Source: Phycisphaerales bacterium (GTDB lineage Bacteria; Planctomycetota; Phycisphaerae; Phycisphaerales; UBA1924). From it: 64,000 bases of DNA. A model generated the notes under the pieces. That model was given only the letters and a program-made list of their open reading frames with translations, made no database searches and was not told where the DNA came from. The stretch spans positions 62,001 through 126,000 of the forward strand of contig RECY01000028.1 in the NCBI GenBank assembly GCA_007693785.1, in the 5' to 3' direction. Shown here piece after piece: positions 32,826 through 40,313 of this stretch; the stretch's first letter is position 1, and every line of letters starts with the position of its first letter. Both the position numbers and the translations under genes were made by a program.

Positions 32826-35077
32826 TCGCCGGCCTGCCGGGACTCGAGGTATTGCATCGCGCGGCGCCACCACTGCGCCGCGAGCGGGGCGCGCGGGAGG
32901 TCGAGGCGCACGCGGGCGCGCTGCCCGATGCCGACGCCGGCGTTGGCGGTCTCCGGCTCGAGCTCGATCAGGAACTGCGGGGTGAGGGTGCGGCGCTGGT
33001 CGGGATCGTTCGGGTCGAGGCGGACGTCGCCGCCGACGGCCGTCGCGAGCGCGGGGTTCTCCAGGTCGCGCGAGCCCACGGGCGCGGTGCGGAGCAGGCG
33101 TGCGGGCACGACGCGTCCGGCGTCGCCGCGGACGCGATAGGCGACGCGCCGGAGGTTGCTCGCGGGTTCGGCGGGTGTTGTGGTGGCGCTGGCGGGGTGG
33201 AGCTCGACGGGGCGTGTGGTGCCGAAGGCGTAGGCGTGGTCGCGGTCGGCGAGGAAGGCTCGGACGATGGGGTCGTCGGTGGTGGCGACGCGCCCGAGCT
33301 TGACGCCGCGGTCGGCGTAGAGGCCGACGAGATCGGGCGGGTTTGTGCCGGGCTCGGCGATGAATCGTCCGGCGACGGGGGCGCGAACGGTGAGCGCGTC
33401 GGCTCGTTCTTCGAGGCGTTCGAGGGTGGCCTGGTAGACATGCAGACGCCCGCGGGCGATCTGCTCGGCGGCGGGGCTGTTGATCGCGGCGGCGTCGAGG
33501 TTGGCGAGCGCGCCCATGACGCCGGCCTCCGCGGTGCGCACGTCGGCGCGGAGTTCCGGGCTGCGCAGCTCGAACAGCGGCTCGCCGAGCGCGACCGCCT
33601 GTCCGGGGGCGACGAGAACGCGATCGATGTAGCCGCTTTCCGGCACGCGCACGGGGGCGTCGCGCCGGGCTTCGACGGCGCCGGCGGCGTAGACCGCGGC
33701 CGGGGCGGGCACGAGCCCGAGCGCGACCACGCCGATCGCGAGCGCCCCCAGGCTGACGCCGACCGCGCGGGCCCGGTGCCCGCTGAGCTTGGGCGAGCCG
33801 GCGAGATAGCCGATGAGCTTGAGGATCGGCCAGACGCCCATGATCGCGATCGCGACGACGGCGAGCGCGATGCCGATGGTGAGATACTGCGTGCTGATGA
33901 GCAGGACGATCGCGAAGAGGATGAAGATGCGGTAGGGGAAGCTGAGGGCGGCGAAGACGCCCAGGGCCCACGCCTCGCCGCGGGAGCGGACGGCGGGCGG
34001 TCGCTCGCGGACGCCGAAGCCGAGGCGTTCAAAGAAGAACTGCCAGAGCTCCTTGGATCGCTGCTGGAGGTTGGGCACGCCGAGCAGATCGCTGAGGATG
34101 TAGTACCCGTCGTAGCGGAGCAGCGGGTTGAGGTTGAACAGCAGCGTGGTCGCGCTGGCGACGAGCATGACGTTGAAGCAGAGTGTGCGGAGCAGGGCCT
34201 GCTCGGCGGGGGCGTTGGCCCAGATGACGGCGGCGACCGCGGCGATGAAGATCTCGACCAGGATGCCCGCGCCCGAGACGAGCACGCGGGCCGAGAGGCT
34301 GCGGAAGCGCCACGCCGCCGACGCGTCGCAGTACGGGAGCGGGAGGATCAGCGCGATCAGGATGACGCCGATCTCGGTGCACCGCCCGCCCATCGCCTTG
34401 CACGCGGCGGCGTGCCCGAGCTCGTGCAGCCCGCGGAGGACGAGGAACGTGATCGTGATGAGCGCGAGGGAGGCGGGCTCGAGGATGTTGCTGAGCGGGT
34501 CGCCCATGCGGTCGATGTTGGTCAGGACGCTGAACAGCCCCGCCGCCAGCACGAGCAGGAACACGATGCCCATCGGCTTGCTGAAGACCGCCCGGCAGAG
34601 CCAGGCGGTGCGGTGGAGCACGGGCTCGGGGTTGATGAGCGGGATGGTGAAGAAGAACCACTTGCCGGTGCGTCGTTGGATGCGGCTCTTGCGTGCGCGG
34701 GTGCGTCGCTCGTGGACCATCTCGGGGCTGAGAGGGAGCTCGCCGAGGAGCAGGCCGAAGGACTGGAGCTTGGCGAGCAGGTCGACGCATTCTTTTTGGG
34801 TGGGGGCGTCGTCGCCGAGGCGTGCGCAGGCGGTCTGCCAGGCGTCATCGACGGTGCGCCGCCCGTCGAGCATCGCGGCGAAGAGATAAGCGGCCCCGGA
34901 GAGGCGGTAGAACTTGGCGGTCGCGGGGTCATCGACCACGTAGTCGGTCTTGGGCCCAAATCGCTGCGGGGTGATGGTGGCGTGCGGGCTGAGGCGCGGG
35001 CGTGTGGGCGCGACGCGATACCAGACGTCGCTGAACGTCGAGGCCGGGTCGTCTCGGAGGATGCCGGAGCGGATCAT
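32822..35077 (-). CDS. PqqD-like / M50 metalloprotease / HlyD adaptor fusion protein
   Basis: A 751-residue membrane protein with three parts. Residues about 25-112 look like a PqqD-type winged helix (RRE-like: 'YRLSGAAYLFAAMLDGRRTVDDAW'), the fold that binds leader peptides in RiPP pathways. Residues about 160-440 are a multi-pass M50 site-2-type metalloprotease with zinc motif H218-E-L-G-H222 and N317-P...D323-G. Residues about 470-740 are a HlyD-type periplasmic adaptor with a lipoyl/barrel-sandwich half-motif (VRVPESGYIDRVLVAPGQAV) and coiled-coil. KEGG-type names for such proteins are 'putative peptide zinc metalloprotease'. No Shine-Dalgarno site; the start follows an AC-rich, unstructured leader. 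It overlaps secA-like by 4 nt. Confidence 0.82.
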   Translation of the reverse strand: MIRSGILRDDPASTFSDVWYRVAPTRPRLSPHATITPQRFGPKTDYVVDDPATAKFYRLSGAAYLFAAMLDGRRTVDDAWQTACARLGDDAPTQKECVDLLAKLQSFGLLLGELPLSPEMVHERRTRARKSRIQRRTGKWFFFTIPLINPEPVLHRTAWLCRAVFSKPMGIVFLLVLAAGLFSVLTNIDRMGDPLSNILEPASLALITITFLVLRGLHELGHAAACKAMGGRCTEIGVILIALILPLPYCDASAAWRFRSLSARVLVSGAGILVEIFIAAVAAVIWANAPAEQALLRTLCFNVMLVASATTLLFNLNPLLRYDGYYILSDLLGVPNLQQRSKELWQFFFERLGFGVRERPPAVRSRGEAWALGVFAALSFPYRIFILFAIVLLISTQYLTIGIALAVVAIAIMGVWPILKLIGYLAGSPKLSGHRARAVGVSLGALAIGVVALGLVPAPAAVYAAGAVEARRDAPVRVPESGYIDRVLVAPGQAVALGEPLFELRSPELRADVRTAEAGVMGALANLDAAAINSPAAEQIARGRLHVYQATLERLEERADALTVRAPVAGRFIAEPGTNPPDLVGLYADRGVKLGRVATTDDPIVRAFLADRDHAYAFGTTRPVELHPASATTTPAEPASNLRRVAYRVRGDAGRVVPARLLRTAPVGSRDLENPALATAVGGDVRLDPNDPDQRRTLTPQFLIELEPETANAGVGIGQRARVRLDLPRAPLAAQWWRRAMQYLESRQAGE

Positions 35078-35111
35078 CGCGTGCGTGTCCGTGTCTGTGC
35101 GTGTGTTCGGT

Positions 35112-37088
35112 TTACCACCAGAGGCGCATGCGCACCTCGTCCACCAGCGGTGCGAGCAGCCAGCGGAGGGCGGTCGTGCGCCCGTCGTGGACGCGGACGG
35201 TGCCCGTCGAGCCCGGTCGGAGGGCGGCGGCCCGGGGGTCGTTCGGGTCGACCTCGGCTTCGGCGAAGTAGATGTTGCGCCCGGCGTCGATCTCGGCCGC
35301 GGGGTTCACGCGCCGGATCGTCATCGGGAGGCGCACGTCCGGCGTCGCCCGGGGCGTGAAGCGGGCGGCGTCGCCCGGGCGGACGCGTGCCGCGTCGCGC
35401 TCCGAGAGGCGGACGGTGACCAGGCGTTCGGGGGTGACCAGCTCCAGCAGCGGGCGGTCGGGCTGCACGAGCGCGCCAATGAAGGGTTCGAGATCACCCC
35501 GCGCGACGACGCCGTCGATCGGGGCGCGGATCACCGCGCGATCGACGCGGTCGCGGAGCAGCTCGAGCTGAGCGTCGATCTCAGCGATCCGGGCGGTCGC
35601 GAGGCGGGCGCGGGCGAGCTCGCGGGCGGCGTTCGCGTCGTCGCGCTCGGTGACGGCGGTCAGGCGTTGCCCCTCGAACTCGGCGATCTGCAGGCGGAGC
35701 TCGCTGGTGTCCATCCGCACCAGCGGCTGCCCGATGCGGATCTCGTCCCCGGGCTCGGCCTCGACGATCGCCAGATAGCCCGCGAACGGGGCCGAGATCG
35801 TCCGAGACATCCCGGCCCGGACCTCGCCCGTCGCCGCGACACGGGAAGGGATCGGCACCAGAGCCGCGGCGAGCAGCGTGACCAGAATGAGCAGCAGCAC
35901 CAGCTTGACCGCGGTGTGGCGAGGCCCGACCACCAGCGACCCGAGGGCGCGCACGCCGTCACGCGTGACGCGGAACGGCCCGCGGTCGGCGAGCTGTCGC
36001 GTGACCAGCGCGGGGCCGGCGTACTCGGCGACCAGGCGGAGCAGCACGACCGCGCCGGGGGGGAACGGGTCCTGCGCGTCGCGTTCGAGCGTGATCGCAC
36101 CCAGCGCCTCGCCCTCGAAACGCAAGGGCAGGCTGAGCACCGTCGAGGGTGTCCCGTGTCGGGCGAGCGCCTCGTGCGCTCGCGAGACACGCCGGGCGCC
36201 CGGATCGGCCTCCAGCTCGGGCGGCGCGGGGAAGAGCACCTCCGCGTCCTGCGCCAGGCACTCGTCCATCGCGTCTTCGATCAGTTGAACGGCCTGGGAA
36301 CGCCGGTCGGGATCGTCGCTCCCGCCCACCGCCAGCACGCGGACGCGGTGGTGGCGCTCGATCCCGACCGAGGCGCGTGTCGCGCCGAAGCGGCGCTGGA
36401 GCTCGTGGCAGAGCACGCCCGCCATCGCGTGGGCGTTGATCGCCTGCTGCGCCGCGTCCAGCAGTTCCAGCGTCTCGCGGAGCATCCCTTTCTGCTGGGC
36501 CTCCGCGAGGCACTGCTGCTCCCACAAAAACGCCTCGAAACGGGCGCTGGTCAGCGAAACGCGTTCGACCGCTTCGTGCGTCGGGGGGGCCTGGCGGGTG
36601 TCGAGCACGAGCACGCTCACGCCCTCGACGCGTCCGGCGGCGGCGAGTGGGGCCGCGAGGACGGTCCACGCCGGCTCGCTCCCATAAAACGTGTCGCGGG
36701 CGCTGGGGAGGCGGAGATGCTCGGCCTGGATCCCGAGCTCCCCGGTCCGCTCGATCCGCTCCAGGGCGCGGGTCGCGACCTGCTCGAGGGCCCGGGCGGC
36801 GGGGCCCTCGAGCAGGGATGGGCCGTGCTGCGGATCGCGCGCGAACCGGGCGGCGACGCCGGGCTTGCGCGCTTCGGTCGGGGCGAGATACACCAGCCCG
36901 GCTGCGGCCCTGGCGGTCTCGCACTGGAGACGGAGGAGCTGCTCGAGAAAGGCGCGGAGATCGCCCTTGACGTTGCGCTGGCTCGGGAGGGCGGTGGGGT
37001 CGGCTGGGGTGGTGGCGTCGGGGGCGTCGGCGTTGGGCTCGACGTTCGGGCCGATGGGGGCGGGGGTCGTTTGTGGGCCGCTGGTCAT
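35112..37088 (-). CDS. GAF-domain HlyD-type membrane fusion protein
   Basis: A 658-residue protein. Two GAF-like domains (about 45-190 and 205-365, e.g. 'TVLSLPLRFEGEALGAITLERD') lie on the cytoplasmic side. One transmembrane helix follows at about 393-411, then a HlyD periplasmic adaptor (412-650) with barrel-sandwich 'ISAPFAGYLAIVEAEPGDEIRIGQPLVRMD', a coiled-coil of about 80 residues, and a beta barrel ending in 'GSTGTVRVHDG'. GAF domains sense small ligands, so export may be ligand-gated. ATG 37088 is used; the 33 codons upstream in frame overlap an RNA structure. It is 34 nt before the M50-HlyD gene and shares its adaptor type. Confidence 0.82.
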   Translation of the reverse strand: MTSGPQTTPAPIGPNVEPNADAPDATTPADPTALPSQRNVKGDLRAFLEQLLRLQCETARAAAGLVYLAPTEARKPGVAARFARDPQHGPSLLEGPAARALEQVATRALERIERTGELGIQAEHLRLPSARDTFYGSEPAWTVLAAPLAAAGRVEGVSVLVLDTRQAPPTHEAVERVSLTSARFEAFLWEQQCLAEAQQKGMLRETLELLDAAQQAINAHAMAGVLCHELQRRFGATRASVGIERHHRVRVLAVGGSDDPDRRSQAVQLIEDAMDECLAQDAEVLFPAPPELEADPGARRVSRAHEALARHGTPSTVLSLPLRFEGEALGAITLERDAQDPFPPGAVVLLRLVAEYAGPALVTRQLADRGPFRVTRDGVRALGSLVVGPRHTAVKLVLLLILVTLLAAALVPIPSRVAATGEVRAGMSRTISAPFAGYLAIVEAEPGDEIRIGQPLVRMDTSELRLQIAEFEGQRLTAVTERDDANAARELARARLATARIAEIDAQLELLRDRVDRAVIRAPIDGVVARGDLEPFIGALVQPDRPLLELVTPERLVTVRLSERDAARVRPGDAARFTPRATPDVRLPMTIRRVNPAAEIDAGRNIYFAEAEVDPNDPRAAALRPGSTGTVRVHDGRTTALRWLLAPLVDEVRMRLWW

Positions 37089-37114
37089 GCGGTGGTGGTC
37101 CTCCGCCCCGTTGG

Positions 37115-37228
37115 GATCCCTGGCGCGGGATCGGTGCGGCTGATCCCTGAGGGCAGGGGCGTGCCCGTGGTGAGCCGTGGGGCACACCCGGCGCGCCCCT
37201 GCCTGTGGGGATCGATCGCTGGCGATCG
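37115..37228 (-). promoter_or_regulatory. Complex inverted-repeat region between DUF3467 and GAF-HlyD genes
   Basis: In minus-strand RNA a long hairpin forms from 37213 to 37142: a 6-bp stem GATCCC/GGGATC, a symmetric 4x4 internal loop, a 10-bp stem GGCAGGGGCG/CGCCCCTGCC and an inner 5-bp stem TGCCC/GGGCA. A second hairpin CGATCGC-TG-GCGATCG (37213-37228) lies upstream, and a third, GATCCC-TGGCGC-GGGATC (37115-37132), downstream. Several copies of GATCCC and GGGATC could pair alternatively, as in attenuators. No U tract follows, so it may set the ratio of DUF3467 to export-gene expression by stability or pausing. Confidence 0.45.
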
Positions 37229-37274
37229 TGTGTCGGGGCTCATCGCCGCCTTTGTCGGGGCGGCGTGGGCGGGG

Positions 37275-37607
37275 TTACCCGTTGGCGGGCCCGCCCTGGG
37301 GCCCGGCCGGGCGGGGCTGGTTCTGGAGCTCGATCTCCCCGTGGCGCTCCTCGTACTGGCGGATGACCTGCCCGAGGCTGATCGCGAGGCGCTTGGCGGC
37401 CTGCCAGTTCATGATGACTCGGCTGCCGACGGCGAACAGCATCGCCGGCTGCCCGTCCTGACCTTGGACCGGCATGTTCATGCCGTAGTCCATCACCACC
37501 TCGTCCTGGGTGGTCGAGGTCCGGATCGTGTTGCTGTAGGTCGTCGTCATCTTGCTCTCGTCGATGCGGAGCTGGATCTGACGCTGCTGCGGTTCGTTCT
37601 CGGCCAT
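37275..37607 (-). CDS. DUF3467 domain protein
   Basis: A 110-residue soluble protein. The central part 'RIDESKMTTTYSNTIRTSTTQDEVVMDYGMN' followed by 'SRVIMNWQAAKRLAISLGQVIRQYEERHGEIEL' is the DUF3467 pattern (beta-hairpin, Asp-Phe/Tyr-Gly, then 'v.mspq.AKrl...L...i..YE...G.i'). The tail is Pro/Gly/Gln-rich. DUF3467 proteins are small, cytoplasmic and uncharacterised. ATG 37607 has AGAGGG upstream on the minus strand. It is the first gene of the run leading to GAF-HlyD, M50-HlyD and SecA-like genes, separated from them by 186 nt of structured sequence, and may be a chaperone or regulator of that system. Confidence 0.78.
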   Translation of the reverse strand: MAENEPQQRQIQLRIDESKMTTTYSNTIRTSTTQDEVVMDYGMNMPVQGQDGQPAMLFAVGSRVIMNWQAAKRLAISLGQVIRQYEERHGEIELQNQPRPAGPQGGPANG

Positions 37608-38001
37608 GGTGGCTGGGCCCTCTCTGTATGGTGGTTGCAGGGTGTTGGTGTCGTCTCGAGCGCCGTGCGCTCGGTTGATGGCCTTCGGGGCGTGCTCGCC
37701 GGGATGCCCGCTCTCGTCGGACGAACGCGAGAGTCGGCGGCGACAGATTGCGTCCCCGGAAGGTTCGTTTGGGTCGCGTGCGGTGGTGCGTCGTGGTTCC
37801 GGGCCTCGCGGAGCCCTTGAGACGCGTCGTTTCCCCCTTGGAGCGGAACGATAGCAAGCTGACCGCGGCTCGGCACGGAGCCCGGGAGGTTTCGCGAACG
37901 GTGCATAGGTGGTTCCCGGGCGCCGGGCGGTTTGCGTGGGCGGGGCGGGACTTGCGACCCTCGGTCTTCGGGGCGATCGGCGGGGCCGATAGACTCTGTG
38001 C
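37608..38001. promoter_or_regulatory. Divergent control region (DUF3467 operon / CHAD-PPX)
   Basis: This 394-nt spacer has no supported gene. On the plus strand TAGACT (37990-37995) lies exactly 6 nt before GTG 38002, the leaderless geometry. On the minus strand TATCGT (37853-37848) is a weak -10 candidate, implying a leader of about 240 nt for DUF3467. That leader includes a perfect 7-bp hairpin CGAGCGC-CGT-GCGCTCG (37657-37673). Confidence 0.4.
37990..37995 (+). promoter_or_regulatory. Candidate -10 element for leaderless CHAD-PPX gene
   Basis: TAGACT is followed by CTGTGC (6 nt) and GTG 38002. Its 16-nt context differs by one base from that before the amidase gene at 20147-20162, suggesting a shared promoter type. 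Confidence 0.45.
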
Positions 38002-40197
38002 GTGGCAAACGATGATGTGACAACAGGATCGAAGGGGTCGGACGCTCCGCGTAGGCGTTCATCTGTGCGTTCGGATGCTCGTCCGCTCGCCGAGCGGAAC
38101 GGGGGCGGGCGGTCCTCGCTCGCGGGGGCGCTGCAGGGGGCGGACAACGGGGCGGGCCAGGCGTCGCCGACGCTGTCGGAGGCGCTCGCGGACGCCCCGT
38201 CGTCGCCGGGGGAGGCGTTGGGCCCCGGGACGCCGCTGCTGGAGGCGGTGGAGCGTGTGCTGACGGCTCGGCTTGATCGGGTGGGTCGTGCAGCGAAGCG
38301 GGTTGTCGCCTCGGACGCGACGCGGGCCCGGGCGGTTCACAAGCTGCGGGTGGCGGCCCGTCGAGCGGAAGCGGGGATCCGGGCGTTCGAGGGGTGCCTG
38401 CCGCCCGAGTTCTGTACGCGGGTGCTGGAGTCGTTGCGTGTGGTGCGTCGCCCGGCGGGTCGGGTTCGGGACGCGGACGTGCAGATCGAGGTGTTCGGCG
38501 CGGTGCGGGCGCGGGCCGAGGGGGGGCGGGCGCGGGCGTCGTCGTACATGATCGGGCGGTGCGAACGCCGACGCGAGCGGTGGCGGGCGCGGTTGCTGGA
38601 GGCGATCGGCGATCAGCCCCGCGAGCCGTGGCGGACGTTGGCGGGGGAGGTGGGCTCGGCGTTGCGCTCTGGCGAGGCGCGGGCGCGGTCGGGCGAGCGG
38701 TACGCGGACGCGGCGCACGTGGCGCTGGATCGCCTGCTCGCTTCGGCGATGGCGCAGGCGGGCGCGGACCTGCGGGAGGCGGAGCCGCTGCACGATTTTC
38801 GGCTGTCGGTGAAGGCGCTGCGGTACGGGCTGGAGGCGTATCGCCCGTGCCTGGAGCCGGGGCTGGCGGGTCGTCTGGATCTGGCGATGCGCGGGCTGCA
38901 GGATCGGCTGGGCGGCGTGCAGGACGCGGCATCGCTCGCCGAGCGGGTGGACAAGGAACGGGTGCGTCTGGTCGAGAAAGGGCGGAAGGCGCGGACGGTG
39001 TCGCGTCTTGCGGCGCTCGCCGAGCGGGCCGACCGTGTGCGCGCGCAGCGGCTGGACGTCTTCTTGCGCTGGTGGGGGGCGCGTGGTTCTTCGGCGGAGC
39101 TGAGCGAGCTGCGCCGCGCGCTGGCGGAGCCGACCGCGTTGCCCGAAGGGGCGGAGATGCGCGGGCACGGCCTGACGCCCGCGGCTTCGGGTTCTCCGGC
39201 GGAGCTGATCAGCGCGCACGAACGGATCGCGGCGATCGACATCGGGACGAACACCGTGCGTCTCGTCGCGGCGGAGGTGTGGCCGGACCGTCGGTACCGG
39301 ATCATCGGGGAGCGGCGCCTGACGCCGCGTCTCGGCGAGGGGCTCGGCTCGACGGGGACGCTGACCGACGAGGCGGTGGAGCGCACGCTGGACGCGGTGA
39401 CCGAGCTGACGAGCGAGGCGCGCCGCCTCGGGGTGACGCGCCTGCTGACGGTCGCGACGGCGGCGACGCGCGACGCAGCGAACGGGTCGGTCTTCCTCGA
39501 TCGGGCCGCCGCCCGGGCGGGGGTCGAGGTGCGGGTGATCGATCCGGCGGAGGAGGGTCGTCTGGCGTATCTCTCGGCGGCCGGGGCGTTCGGGCTCGGG
39601 GTCGATGCGGCGACGGTGGTCGATCTCGGTGGCGGGAGCGCGGAGCTGTCGGCGGTCCGCCGGGGGATGCTGGATTGGGTGCGGTCGGCCCCGATCGGGG
39701 CGGTGCGCCTGACCGAGCGTTTCGGGGGCGGGGAGCGTGTGCGGCAGGAGACCTACGTCGCGATGCGTGAGCACGTGGAGGCGGCGGTGGGCACGCTGGT
39801 CGAAGGCTTGCCGGTGCCGATCGACGCGACGGTGGGGAGCGGGGGCTCGTTCACGATGGTCGCGAAAATCGTGCGCGGCCTTCGCGGGCAGAGCTTCGGG
39901 GGCAACGGCGCGTCGCCGGTTCACGGGATGCCGGTGCACCGGGACGAGGTGTCGAGCGTGCTGGCGCTGCTGCGTGAGACGCCGGTGGCGTCGCGTTCGT
40001 CGATCCGCGGCCTGAGCGCGAGCCGCGCGGAGATCGCGCTGGCGGGCGTGCTGGTGATCGAGCGTGTGATGTCGGCGTTGGGGGCGCAGCGTGTGATCGT
40101 GAACGCTCGCGGGATGCGTGACGGGCTGCTGCTGGAGATGATGGGGTGGACGCCGGGCGTGGAGCCGTCGCCCCCGAGCGTGTTCGTGGAAGGCTGA
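38002..40197 (+). CDS. CHAD domain - exopolyphosphatase (Ppx/GppA) fusion
   Basis: A 731-residue protein joining two polyphosphate-related modules. After a Ser/Gly-rich N-terminus (1-75), residues about 77-370 are a CHAD domain: helical, with many conserved His, Arg and Lys residues (VHKLRVAARRAEAG, LHDFRLSVKALRYGLE) that bind polyphosphate. Residues about 408-725 are a Ppx/GppA-type ASKHA phosphatase with IAAIDIGTNTVRLVAAEV, TVATAATRDAANG, 'VVDLGGGSAELS' and 'GSGGSFTM'. The extra C-terminal HD domain of long Ppx enzymes is missing. It probably binds polyphosphate granules and trims the chains, or hydrolyses pppGpp. The GTG start is leaderless in type. Confidence 0.87.
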   Translation: MANDDVTTGSKGSDAPRRRSSVRSDARPLAERNGGGRSSLAGALQGADNGAGQASPTLSEALADAPSSPGEALGPGTPLLEAVERVLTARLDRVGRAAKRVVASDATRARAVHKLRVAARRAEAGIRAFEGCLPPEFCTRVLESLRVVRRPAGRVRDADVQIEVFGAVRARAEGGRARASSYMIGRCERRRERWRARLLEAIGDQPREPWRTLAGEVGSALRSGEARARSGERYADAAHVALDRLLASAMAQAGADLREAEPLHDFRLSVKALRYGLEAYRPCLEPGLAGRLDLAMRGLQDRLGGVQDAASLAERVDKERVRLVEKGRKARTVSRLAALAERADRVRAQRLDVFLRWWGARGSSAELSELRRALAEPTALPEGAEMRGHGLTPAASGSPAELISAHERIAAIDIGTNTVRLVAAEVWPDRRYRIIGERRLTPRLGEGLGSTGTLTDEAVERTLDAVTELTSEARRLGVTRLLTVATAATRDAANGSVFLDRAAARAGVEVRVIDPAEEGRLAYLSAAGAFGLGVDAATVVDLGGGSAELSAVRRGMLDWVRSAPIGAVRLTERFGGGERVRQETYVAMREHVEAAVGTLVEGLPVPIDATVGSGGSFTMVAKIVRGLRGQSFGGNGASPVHGMPVHRDEVSSVLALLRETPVASRSSIRGLSASRAEIALAGVLVIERVMSALGAQRVIVNARGMRDGLLLEMMGWTPGVEPSPPSVFVEG

Positions 40198-40244
40198 GCG
40201 TTTTCGGGTTGTTTGCGGTTTCGGAAGCTGTGCGCGGTCTCGGC

Positions 40245-40250
40245 TATGCT
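40245..40250 (+). promoter_or_regulatory. Candidate -10 element for otsA
   Basis: TATGCT in the 116-nt gap after CHAD-PPX would give otsA a leader of about 57 nt that contains its Shine-Dalgarno site. No clear -35 is present. Confidence 0.35.
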
Positions 40251-40313
40251 GCGGTGCGGGCGTGTCGCTCGCCGGCTGCGCTCGGGCAATCACCGGCTTT
40301 CGGAGAGATGCGC

